From: an uncultured Clostridia bacterium | Lineage (GTDB): Bacteria; Bacillota; Clostridia; UBA1381 | NCBI GenBank assembly: GCA_934462945.1 | Contig: CAKSJF010000090.1 | Location: 1-7,762, forward strand | Reading direction: 5' to 3' | DNA length: 7,762 nucleotides | In this document: in pieces, positions 1 through 5,656 of the stretch | How positions within the stretch are numbered: position 1 is the first letter of the stretch | Layout: each line of letters opens with the position of its first letter | Notes under the pieces: model-generated | The model's input: only the letters and a program-made list of their open reading frames with translations | Database searches by the model: none | Told to the model about the DNA's origin: nothing | Program-made: the position numbers and the translations under genes

Positions 1-555
1 ACCGCCGCCGCCGATAATTCCGCTCATGGCAGAATAGCCGAGTACGGTGGTAATGGCGATGGTGAAATTAGAAATCAGGGAGGGAATACTCTCCGGAATC
101 ATCACCTTGGTGATAATCTGGAACGGAGACGCACCCATACTCTGTGCCGCCTCTATAATATTCGGATTCACCTCGCGCAGGCTGCTTTCTACCAGACGTG
201 CCACAAACGGAGCAGCTGCAATCACCAGCGGAACAATTGATGCTGTTGTGCCAACCACCGTTCCGATGATGAAACGCGTGAGCGGAAATACTAAGATCAT
301 CAGAATTAGAAACGGAATAGAACGGAGCAGGTTTATTACAATATTTAAAATGCTTAAAACCGGTTTTGGAAGCGGAAGCACACCGTCCTTTTCACCTGCC
401 ACAATCAAAACGCCAAGCGGCAGACCAATCACAATCGAAAACAGTGTGGCAACCACGGTAACATAAAAGGTTTCCCAAATTGCCAGAAAAAGCTCGCTTT
501 GCAGAATTTCAATCGCTTCTGCAACGGTTTCATTTGCTAAAAGCTGTGCAATCAT
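1..555 (-). CDS. metI: Methionine ABC transporter permease MetI (3' end outside window)
   Basis: This is the membrane-spanning subunit of the MetNIQ importer, which moves methionine across the cytoplasmic membrane using ATP hydrolysis by MetN. The minus frame is open for 185 codons from an ATG at 555 to base 1, so about 30 residues are missing compared with the usual 215-220. It shows an N-terminal periplasmic/first-helix region (about 26-54), further hydrophobic segments at about 68-93, 99-121 and 159-180, and the binding-protein-dependent permease EAA loop at about 135-155 (EAAQSMGAS then IPE), which docks into MetN. The visible end, YSAMSGIIGGGG, is typical of MetI. The ATG overlaps the metN stop in an ATGA arrangement, with the ribosome binding site AAGGAGGG lying inside the 3' end of metN, so the two are probably translationally coupled. 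The identification is strong from motif and context. Confidence 0.95.
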   Translation of the reverse strand, partial: MIAQLLANETVAEAIEILQSELFLAIWETFYVTVVATLFSIVIGLPLGVLIVAGEKDGVLPLPKPVLSILNIVINLLRSIPFLILMILVFPLTRFIIGTVVGTTASIVPLVIAAAPFVARLVESSLREVNPNIIEAAQSMGASPFQIITKVMIPESIPSLISNFTIAITTVLGYSAMSGIIGGGG

Positions 556-1556
556 GCCTTTACCCTCCTTACAATTACATTCGGTACATTTTCAAGATAG
601 GAAACTGCGCGGTCAAGCTCCTCTTTTCCGCCGTCAATATCCAGCAGCATATTTCCAAACACCTTGTCGCCGATACATTTTGTCTGCGCGGCAAGAATAT
701 TTGCGGCAATTCCCTCGTCCATTGCCATTTTTGCAATCAGTGGTGTGTCTGCCACCATTGCACCGTTATACACCAGGCGGATCACACTGTCCGATGCAAA
801 ACCGGGAACGGAAGTGTCTGCGCCATCCGGAAATACCAGCCGCCGCGCCGCGTCTGACTGCGGATTGGTAAATACCTCGCTGACGTCTCCTTCCTCCACT
901 ACAACGCCGTTGTCTAAAATGGCAACCTTGCTGCACACCTTTTCCACTACACTCATCTGATGTGTGATGATAATGACGGTAATCCCAAGCTTTTTGTTAA
1001 TTTCCTGAATTAACTCCAAAATCGATTGGGTTGTTTTCGGGTCGAGCGCGCTGGTTGCCTCGTCGCATAAAAGAATTTCCGGATTGGTTGCAAGAGCGCG
1101 TGCAATTGCAATTCTTTGCTGCTGACCGCCGGATAGCTGTGCCGGATAGGCACTGCCCTTGTCCGGAAGACCAACCGTTTCCAAAAGCTCTGCGGCTTTT
1201 TTTCTTGCCTCTTTTTTTGCAACTCCGGCAAGCTCTAACGGAAAGCAGATGTTATCCAGGCAGGATCTCTGCATCAGCAGATTAAAACCTTGAAAAATCA
1301 TTGTGATCTTGCGGCGGCGTTTCCGTAATTCTGCGCTCCCTAATGCGCCGATATTTTCTCCGTCGATCAGAATTTCTCCCGAGGTCGGACGCTCCAACAT
1401 GTTGATACACCGAACCAGTGTACTTTTTCCTGCTCCGCTCATGCCGATAATTCCGTAAATTTCTCCGTCGGCAATCGTCAGAGAAACATTTTTTAATGCA
1501 TCCACAGTCCCGTCAGCCATCGGAAAGGACTTGGAAATGTTCTTCAATTCTATCAT
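552..1556 (-). CDS. metN: Methionine ABC transporter ATP-binding protein MetN
   Basis: This is the cytoplasmic ATPase of the methionine importer. Counting from the ATG at 1556 it has 334 residues, close to the roughly 343 of E. coli MetN. Visible motifs in order are Walker A GMSGAGKST (38-46), Q-loop MIFQ (Gln89), ABC signature LSGGQQQR (141-148), Walker B ILLCDE (161-166), D-loop SALD and the switch histidine in ITHQM (His199). The last 75 or so residues form the C-terminal regulatory NIL/ACT-like domain known in MetN to bind methionine and inhibit transport (transinhibition). The frame extends eight codons upstream to a TTG at 1580, but I chose the ATG at 1556 because GGAGGA lies 4-5 nt upstream and the protein then starts MIELKNISKSF, as family members do. 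It sits after metQ and overlaps metI by four bases. Confidence 0.96.
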   Translation of the reverse strand: MIELKNISKSFPMADGTVDALKNVSLTIADGEIYGIIGMSGAGKSTLVRCINMLERPTSGEILIDGENIGALGSAELRKRRRKITMIFQGFNLLMQRSCLDNICFPLELAGVAKKEARKKAAELLETVGLPDKGSAYPAQLSGGQQQRIAIARALATNPEILLCDEATSALDPKTTQSILELIQEINKKLGITVIIITHQMSVVEKVCSKVAILDNGVVVEEGDVSEVFTNPQSDAARRLVFPDGADTSVPGFASDSVIRLVYNGAMVADTPLIAKMAMDEGIAANILAAQTKCIGDKVFGNMLLDIDGGKEELDRAVSYLENVPNVIVRRVKA

Positions 1557-1579
1557 AAAATCCTCCAACAACGAAATCA

Positions 1580-1604
1580 AGCGCCGACCTTTTTAGCCGG
1601 CGCT
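1580..1604 (-). promoter_or_regulatory. Intercistronic hairpin between metQ and metN
   Basis: The metQ-metN gap contains a perfect 7-bp inverted repeat (AGCGCCG / CGGCGCT) that, on the minus-strand transcript, can be extended inward by one C-G and two G-U pairs to close an A-rich loop. No T-run follows, so it is not a convincing terminator. It lies just downstream of the metQ stop and about 15-20 bases ahead of the metN ribosome binding site. Inference: it may protect the metQ message from 3' decay or act as a leaky stop, giving more binding protein than ATPase, as is common where the binding-protein gene is first. Confidence 0.5.
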
Positions 1605-1620
1605 GTCTTTCTGATTCTCT

Positions 1621-2472
1621 TTATTTTGTTCCGAGTGCATCCAGAGTTGTCTGCTTTCCTGCATATAAGCCGATCGGCTCTACATGGAATGCGCCAATGG
1701 ATACTAAATGCGTTCCGTTTTCTGCGTTAAAGTCGTTCAGGTAGGGGAGATGCTGGAAGTAGTTTGCGTCAATCTCTCCGCTCTCTACCACGTTGTTCGG
1801 CTGAACATAGTCGGTAAATTCTTTAATATCCAAGGTGATATCTTTCTCGGCTAAAATATCTTTTACAACTTTCAGAATTTCTGCATGCGGTGTCGGTGAT
1901 GCGGCAACTGTGATGGTTGTTCCGGCTAATGCTGCATAATCGATTGATGTGTCAAAGCCATCGCCCGGATTGTCTACAGTGCTGACAACTGCGCCGTTAT
2001 ATTCGGATGTGATGAAATCCTTTACCTTTGTGCTTTCTAAAGCTGCCTTTAATGCCTTGATCTTATCAGTATTTTCGTTTCCTTCTTTAACTGCCACAAT
2101 ATTGCCGTATTCAGAAGATGAACCCTCAATCAAGAGTGCGTCTGAAACCGGGTTCAGATTTGCCTGGATTGCATAGTTCGAGTTAATCACTGCATAGTCA
2201 ACATCCTGCAAAACGCTTGGGAGCTGCGCAGCTTCTACTTCTTTAAAGGTAATATTGTTCGGATTTTCTGCGATATCCTTGATGGTTGCGGTAATCCCTG
2301 CGCCGTCCTTTAATTTGATGTAGCCGTTTTCCTCTAAAAGAAGAAGTGCTCTTGCTTCGTTGGTTGTGTCGTTCGGAACGGCAACTGTGACGCCGTCCTT
2401 GTTACCGCCGCATGCGGTGAACAGGGAAAGGGAAAGTGCTGCGGTTAAAGCTGCTGTAATAATTTTTTTCAT
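1621..2472 (-). CDS. metQ: MetQ/NlpA-family methionine-binding lipoprotein, domain order circularly permuted
   Basis: This is the extracytoplasmic substrate-binding lipoprotein of the methionine importer, 283 residues, tethered to the outer face of the membrane. The ATG at 2472 is preceded by AGGAGGA at 7-8 nt. Residues 1-20 are a signal peptide ending in LFTA before the lipidated Cys21. In ordinary MetQ the order after the signal is TPHAEIL, EFTDYVQPN, FQHKPYL, H.EPMGLY, then VAIPND..NE.RALLLL, AAQLP, INgNYA and a C-terminal Y.GAVVPAF. Here the order is reversed by halves: residues 28-163 carry VAVPND, NEARALLLL (36-46), VEAAQLP, VINSNYA and YNGAVV, and residues 186-280 carry ITVAASPTPHAEIL, EFTDYVQPN, YFQHLPYL and HVEPIGLY. 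A linker of about 22 residues (164-185) joins the old C terminus to the old N terminus. All family motifs appear once each, so the binding site may be complete. Position upstream of metN and metI supports function. Confidence 0.93.
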   Translation of the reverse strand: MKKIITAALTAALSLSLFTACGGNKDGVTVAVPNDTTNEARALLLLEENGYIKLKDGAGITATIKDIAENPNNITFKEVEAAQLPSVLQDVDYAVINSNYAIQANLNPVSDALLIEGSSSEYGNIVAVKEGNENTDKIKALKAALESTKVKDFITSEYNGAVVSTVDNPGDGFDTSIDYAALAGTTITVAASPTPHAEILKVVKDILAEKDITLDIKEFTDYVQPNNVVESGEIDANYFQHLPYLNDFNAENGTHLVSIGAFHVEPIGLYAGKQTTLDALGTK

Positions 2473-2480
2473 AATAAAAT

Positions 2481-2486
2481 CCTCCT
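2481..2486 (-). promoter_or_regulatory. Ribosome binding site of metQ
   Basis: On the minus strand AGGAGG is followed by 8 bases and the ATG at 2472. It fixes the start directly at the signal peptide MKKIITAAL, which matters because it shows the permuted reading frame has an intact translation start rather than being an internal fragment. Confidence 0.85.
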
Positions 2487-2535
2487 AAAAATCTTTGTAT
2501 CTGTATGAATGTGTTTTGTGCGTTCTCCGTGTGTA

Positions 2536-2586
2536 TCACATTCGCCCGATACATCGGTTTTTCCAATTCTTAATCGTGGACAACAT
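2536..2586 (-). promoter_or_regulatory. Possible 16-codon leader peptide upstream of metQ
   Basis: An ATG at 2586 opens a frame encoding MLSTIKNWKNRCIGRM followed by TGA. A strong Shine-Dalgarno match GGAGGG (2595-2600) lies 8 nt upstream, well placed for translation. The last sense codon is methionine, and the stop lies within one arm of the hairpin at 2527-2557, so a ribosome finishing this frame would open that hairpin. No terminator follows, so classical attenuation is not supported. A chance open frame of this length is quite possible; only the ribosome binding site raises it above background. Confidence 0.3.
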
Positions 2587-2642
2587 TTTTCATACCCTCC
2601 AAATCCTATAGGCTTTTATGTGCCTCTCTGATTTATGAATAT

Positions 2643-2671
2643 AGTATACCATAAAATTTCCCTGTTGTCCA
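2643..2671 (-). promoter_or_regulatory. Sigma-A-type promoter of the metQNI operon
   Basis: On the minus strand a -35 box TGGACA (2666-2671) is separated by 17 bp from a -10 box TATACT (2643-2648), which is also preceded by TGG, giving an extended -10. It lies downstream of the terminator at 2721-2751, so the met operon has its own transcription start, predicted near 2636. Confidence 0.75.
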
Positions 2672-2720
2672 ATACATTCTAATTATGCAAAGTTATAAGA
2701 AAAATTTATAGCTTAACCGT

Positions 2721-2751
2721 AAAAACGGCAAAGGCTTTTTGCCTTTGCCGT
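2721..2751 (-). terminator. Rho-independent terminator after the three-gene envelope operon
   Basis: An 11-bp perfect stem (ACGGCAAAGGC / GCCTTTGCCGT) with an AAAAA loop is followed on the minus strand by a T-run of five (the last stem T plus four). It begins within ten bases of the stop of the gene at 2759-3580. There is no T-run in the plus direction, so it acts on minus-strand transcripts only. It separates the envelope operon from the met operon. Confidence 0.92.
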
Positions 2752-2758
2752 AATCTGA

Positions 2759-3580
2759 TTATGCCTCTGGAGATGCCGACGGCTCCTCGCTTGCCGGCGC
2801 TTCGCTCTCTGCTGTGTCCGCAGATGCTGTCGGCTCTGCTTCAGCGGAAGCAGACGGAGAAGGAGTGATTCCCTTTTCCTTTGCAATTCTGTCGTCGTAT
2901 TGCTTTTGCTCAACTGTTTTTCTGACATCGCCCCATTTTGTTTCTAAGGTAACATCATCGCCGAGTGCATACTCGTTTTTAAATTCGTCAAAGTAATCCT
3001 CGCCTACATAGTCGGCTAATGTCATAGATTCCAGAGCCTGACCCCAGGTGCTGTCCTCGGTGATTTCATCTCCGAAGTGATACTGCTCTTTCATAGAATC
3101 CAGATCTGTTCCGTACAGCTCCAGCATCTTGGAAACCGGGATCAAATTTTGTGCGGCGTTAAAATAAGTACTCTTTTTCATGTCCTTCGGCAGTCCGTAT
3201 TGTTCTTTAAATTCTTCAAAGGACATATTCATGCCGGCTGCTGCGTCGCCAATGGTCATGCCGTTGGTGTCTAAGTAGCCGAGGTGATTGTACTTGTTAT
3301 AAATTTGCGTCCAGTAGTAACCAAAGTCACCAACTGCAAATAATACAACTAAGATCCAGGCAATCAGAGCGGAGGTCTTTGCTTTTTTCAGCTTTACCTC
3401 GGTTTCGGAAAGAACTGCCTCCTCCGGTTCTGCAAAGCTTACATCCTCTTCCTCCGGAAACTCTGTAGGCTCTGTTTCGGTAAATGTATCCTCAACAGTT
3501 TCTGCATTTTCCGTTACTTCCTCCTCCGGCAAATTGTTTTCTTCCGGAGTCTCATTCAGATTATTCTCGTTCTCGTTCAT
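2759..3580 (-). CDS. Single-pass membrane protein with three extracellular ~40-residue repeats and Ser/Pro/Glu tail
   Basis: I do not recognise a named family or function. The 273-residue product has a very acidic N terminus (1-62, Asn/Glu/Thr rich), a basic KLKKAK stop, and one membrane helix at about 70-92. By the positive-inside rule the N terminus is cytoplasmic and the rest is outside. Residues 108-224 form three degenerate repeats of about 38-40 residues, each with a core like FEEFKEQYGLP.D or MKEQYHFGDEITEDSTWGQA, and a Ser/Pro/Ala/Glu-rich tail fills 239-273, possibly a wall-spanning or disordered segment. The gene at 4255-4923 encodes a protein of the same architecture. AAAGGA lies about 7-9 nt before the ATG. 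It follows the haemolysin III-like gene by 18 bp and is the last gene before the terminator. Role is unknown; an envelope scaffold or sensor is only a guess. Confidence 0.85.
   Translation of the reverse strand: MNENENNLNETPEENNLPEEEVTENAETVEDTFTETEPTEFPEEEDVSFAEPEEAVLSETEVKLKKAKTSALIAWILVVLFAVGDFGYYWTQIYNKYNHLGYLDTNGMTIGDAAAGMNMSFEEFKEQYGLPKDMKKSTYFNAAQNLIPVSKMLELYGTDLDSMKEQYHFGDEITEDSTWGQALESMTLADYVGEDYFDEFKNEYALGDDVTLETKWGDVRKTVEQKQYDDRIAKEKGITPSPSASAEAEPTASADTAESEAPASEEPSASPEA
2909..3259 (-). repeat. Coding-level tandem repeat, three units (first repeat protein)
   Basis: Residues 108-146, 147-186 and 187-224 align as three units. Shared positions are a hydrophobic start (MTIGD, IPVSK, TLADY), a central F/M-K-E/N-x-Y block (FEEFKEQY, DSMKEQY, DEFKNEY), a G/D turn (GLPKD, FGDEI, LGDDV), then T-x-W-G (STY, STWG, TKWG). 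The repeat is visible in protein only; DNA identity between units is low, so the duplication is old. Confidence 0.7.
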
Positions 3581-3598
3581 TTTTTTATTTCCTTTCTA

Positions 3599-4252
3599 TT
3601 AAAGTACATATAATAAAATTGACAGGTAGTGACAAATGCTGCCGGCTAAGACGAATAAATGCCACACCGAATGCATGTACCGATATTTCTTCAGCACATA
3701 GAAAATCACGCCCAATGTGTATACCACACCTCCGGCAATCAAAAGAGCCGTGCCCTGCATTCCGATCACCTTTGTAATCTTTGGCAGAGTAAAGACGATT
3801 CCCCAGCCCATTAAAACATAGCAGAGCGTAGAAATCTTTGAAAACCGATCCAGATCAATTGCGTTTAAGACAATTCCTAAAACCGCCATGCCCCAGATCA
3901 GCCCGAAAATTGCCCATCCGACCGGATTTCGCATACACATCAGAAGATAGGGGGTATACGTTCCGGCAATCAGAACAAAGATGGAGCTGTGGTCAAAAAT
4001 CCGCAGAACGCGCTTTGCCGCAGGATTTTGCACAATGTGGTAGACTGTTGACATGGAATAGAGCAGGATGAGCGAAATGCCATAGACAATCGCGCTTGCC
4101 AGTCCATAGCCGTCGCTTCTCCAGGCTGCAAATACAATCAAAAGCGTCAGCGCCGCAACACTTAGTAAAATTCCGACTCCGTGCGATACTGAATTGAAAA
4201 TTTCTTCCCCAACCGTGTAGAAAATCCCGTTTTTCGCTTTCTCATTTTTCAT
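3599..4252 (-). CDS. Haemolysin III / PAQR-family seven-helix membrane protein
   Basis: The 217-residue product has seven hydrophobic segments and the conserved polar residues of the haemolysin III (YqfA/PAQR-like) superfamily: EEIFNSVSHGVG with Ser21 and His24, STVYH with Ser67 and His72, FDHSSIF with Asp87 and His88, and HSVWH with His194 and His198. In the related adiponectin receptors one helix-2 histidine and an HxxxH pair in helix 7 bind zinc; His72, His194 and His198 match that pattern. The length is normal for the family. The family name comes from a Bacillus cereus haemolysin, but most members have no shown lytic activity and a zinc-dependent membrane hydrolase role is the more likely inference. 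The start lies 2 bp past the stop of the upstream repeat-protein gene, with an AAAGGA inside that gene, so translation is probably coupled. Confidence 0.92.
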   Translation of the reverse strand: MKNEKAKNGIFYTVGEEIFNSVSHGVGILLSVAALTLLIVFAAWRSDGYGLASAIVYGISLILLYSMSTVYHIVQNPAAKRVLRIFDHSSIFVLIAGTYTPYLLMCMRNPVGWAIFGLIWGMAVLGIVLNAIDLDRFSKISTLCYVLMGWGIVFTLPKITKVIGMQGTALLIAGGVVYTLGVIFYVLKKYRYMHSVWHLFVLAGSICHYLSILLYVL

Positions 4253-4254
4253 TT

Positions 4255-4923
4255 TTAGTTGTCCTTTCCGGAATCAGCGGTTGCGTCCGGGGATGGCGAA
4301 CTTTCTGCATCTGTTGCAGTGCCGTCATCTGCCTGCTGCGCCTGCTGTGCCGCATAAGCCGCTTCAATAATCGTGCTTGCATCGCCCCAGGTCATGTCCT
4401 CTGTAATGCTGTCAGCGCCCGGCATCTGAGCTTTAAATGTTTCAAAATCCATACCGAACATCTCCTGTGCAGCAATGCCGACCGGCATAGAGTTTACAGC
4501 GTCCTGCCAGGGGGTATCTGCTGCGAGATCCTCAGGAAGTCCGTATTTTTCTCTCAGCTCCTCCAAGGTCATGTCCTCATATTTTGCATAACCCTCCATG
4601 GTCATAGAGCCGGTCAGGGACATCGCTGTCTGATCTTCGGTCACCTCGGTATCTGCCGGAATGCCGTATTCTGTTTTAAATTCGTCCAGCGTCAGGCTTT
4701 TTTCTTTCATGACATCGCTGACTGTTTTGGACTGCTCCTCCTGTTGCTTCTGCTGTGCGAGCTGTTCCTGATACCGCGGAATATATTTTGCTCCGACTGC
4801 ATAGCAGCCTAAGCCGAATACCGCGACTATGACAGCTGCCACGATTGCGTTAAACAAAACAGAACCCTTGTCTTTTGGAGCAGAATAGTCCGCATTTGTC
4901 GTTTTTCTGCTTTTTTTGCTCAT
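4255..4923 (-). CDS. Single-pass membrane protein with three extracellular ~40-residue repeats (paralogue)
   Basis: I do not recognise a named family. From the ATG at 4923 the product has 222 residues: a basic N terminus (MSKKSRKTT), one membrane helix at about 23-44, a Gln/Glu-rich stalk (50-66), three repeats (67-106, 107-146, 147-186) and an Ala/Gln/Asp/Ser tail. The repeats carry cores such as LTLDEFKTEYGIP, MTLEELREKYGLPEDL and DFETFKAQMPGADSITEDMTWGDA, matching those in the protein at 2759-3580. Topology is N-in, with the repeats outside. In-frame ATGs also exist at 4947 and 4944, but the 4923 ATG has AAGGGAG upstream (spacing about 11 nt, a little long) and gives a cleaner basic N terminus; the longer form is possible. 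It is the first gene of a three-gene operon and runs almost directly into the haemolysin III-like gene. Confidence 0.83.
   Translation of the reverse strand: MSKKSRKTTNADYSAPKDKGSVLFNAIVAAVIVAVFGLGCYAVGAKYIPRYQEQLAQQKQQEEQSKTVSDVMKEKSLTLDEFKTEYGIPADTEVTEDQTAMSLTGSMTMEGYAKYEDMTLEELREKYGLPEDLAADTPWQDAVNSMPVGIAAQEMFGMDFETFKAQMPGADSITEDMTWGDASTIIEAAYAAQQAQQADDGTATDAESSPSPDATADSGKDN
4366..4725 (-). repeat. Coding-level tandem repeat, three units (second repeat protein)
   Basis: Three consecutive units of exactly 40 residues follow one another without spacer (TVSDVMKEKS..., MTMEGYAKYED..., PVGIAAQEMFG...). Each has a helix-like lead, a DEFK/EELR/ETFK block, a YGIP/YGLP/MPGA turn and a T-E-D-x-T-W-style end. 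Regular 40-residue spacing suggests a folded repeat domain rather than low complexity. Confidence 0.72.
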
Positions 4924-4991
4924 AAAATGAGTCTCTCCCTTCATCATAAGATACTTCTGTAATCTTAAACTGTTTAATATATGACCTTATT

Positions 4992-5020
4992 ACTATAACA
5001 CTTTTTTCACAAAAAATCAA
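4992..5020 (-). promoter_or_regulatory. Promoter of the repeat-protein / haemolysin III operon
   Basis: On the minus strand TTGATT (5015-5020) is followed after exactly 17 bp by TATAGT (4992-4997), in an AT-rich context. The predicted start near 4985 gives a leader of about 60 nt to the ATG at 4923. No clear terminator separates it from the gene ending at 5058, so some readthrough from upstream is possible. Confidence 0.75.
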
Positions 5021-5057
5021 TAAATTTTTGAGAAATAGTTTGAAATTCTGAAAAAGT

Positions 5058-5606
5058 TCATGGTTTGGTCACATATGAAAATTTTGTTTCGATACAGCTT
5101 TCTTCACCGGCGGCATAGTGTTTCAGCTCTTTTTTTGTGTCGCGGAAATCCTGTATCACCCAAACGCTAAGAAGCAGCGCGGTAATGGATAAAAGCCGCG
5201 CGTCCAGCTGGCTCACAAACGATTGAACGGCAGGGTGCAGCCAGTAAAGAAGCCATAGCGCAAAAAATCCCCATAGGATGGAATATCCTGCGCAGACATG
5301 ACCGCCTACATTTCCGGGACTGTCGGTATAATTCCAGCGGCGGATTCCAAAGGTGTGCAGATAATAGGCAGAAACCAGATATTCCACACTGCTTGCTAAG
5401 AAGAAACCGCCGGAAAACACCAATAATGCAGAATCCGGAGAAAGCATCAAAAGCATCAAAACCGCCCCGATCCCGTAAATGGGACAGAGGGGCGATTTTA
5501 AGAGCGTCTGCTTGGAGCAGTATCGGCGGAGCCGGATTGAGGCATACGCCGTTTCCAAAACCCAGCCGAGAAATGAGTATACATAAAAGTAAATCAGATA
5601 TTCCAT
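5058..5606 (-). CDS. CmpB-family putative ABC-transporter permease (integral membrane protein)
   Basis: The 182-residue, highly hydrophobic product matches the family annotated as putative ABC transporter type CmpB permease. It shows the N-terminal YSFLGWVLE motif (10-18), SPLCPIYGIGA (38-48, family form GP.CPIYGfG), EYLVSAYYLHTFG then RRWNYTD (75-95, family form EY..s..lE..F..rwWDYsd), N-x-G-G-H-V-C (99-105) and LWG (111-113). About four to five membrane helices are likely. The molecular function of this family is not established and the permease label is historical; no ATPase partner is adjacent. AAGGAGA lies 5 nt before the ATG at 5606. It follows the nucleotidyltransferase gene by 50 bp and probably shares its transcript. 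The C terminus after residue 150 is charged and likely cytoplasmic. Confidence 0.88.
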   Translation of the reverse strand: MEYLIYFYVYSFLGWVLETAYASIRLRRYCSKQTLLKSPLCPIYGIGAVLMLLMLSPDSALLVFSGGFFLASSVEYLVSAYYLHTFGIRRWNYTDSPGNVGGHVCAGYSILWGFFALWLLYWLHPAVQSFVSQLDARLLSITALLLSVWVIQDFRDTKKELKHYAAGEESCIETKFSYVTKP

Positions 5607-5656
5607 AAAAATCTCCTTTTTTGGTTAGTTTGTGATTCCTATGGAGGATTTATACT

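Larger units (their letters stand above)
2473..2636 (-). promoter_or_regulatory. Long 5' leader of the metQNI operon
   Basis: From the predicted start site near 2636 to the metQ ATG is about 160 nt, long enough for regulation. It contains a hairpin at 2527-2557 (TGTATC / GATACA, 6 bp, extended by CCG / CGG across a small internal loop), a small AGGC/GCCT hairpin near its 5' end, and a short open frame with its own ribosome binding site. I looked for the SAM-I riboswitch core and the T-box GGTGG...CCGCG element and found neither. Whether the leader controls expression is inference. Confidence 0.45.

Noticed and set aside
47..466. 139-residue plus-strand open frame
   Set aside because: It is antisense to metI, which has full family motifs; no promoter or ribosome binding site and no recognisable protein features.
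1557..1580. TTG start for metN at 1580, eight codons upstream
   Set aside because: It has no ribosome binding site, falls at the edge of a hairpin, and the extra codons include the GGAGGA that serves the ATG at 1556.
2473..2640. SAM-I riboswitch, suggested by AGAGAGG and GGAGGG in the met leader
   Set aside because: The remaining core (GGCCCGATGAAACC-like and GCAACC segments, AAGGTGCTAA-like segment) is absent and the pieces cannot form the four-way junction.
3599..4252. A true haemolysin or toxin
   Set aside because: The family name is historical; the sequence supports only a seven-helix protein with predicted zinc-binding residues, and nothing shows lytic activity.
5021..5057. Terminator after the CmpB-family gene
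   Set aside because: The AT-rich stretch gives only short, weak A/T pairings without a GC-rich stem; no intrinsic terminator can be supported.
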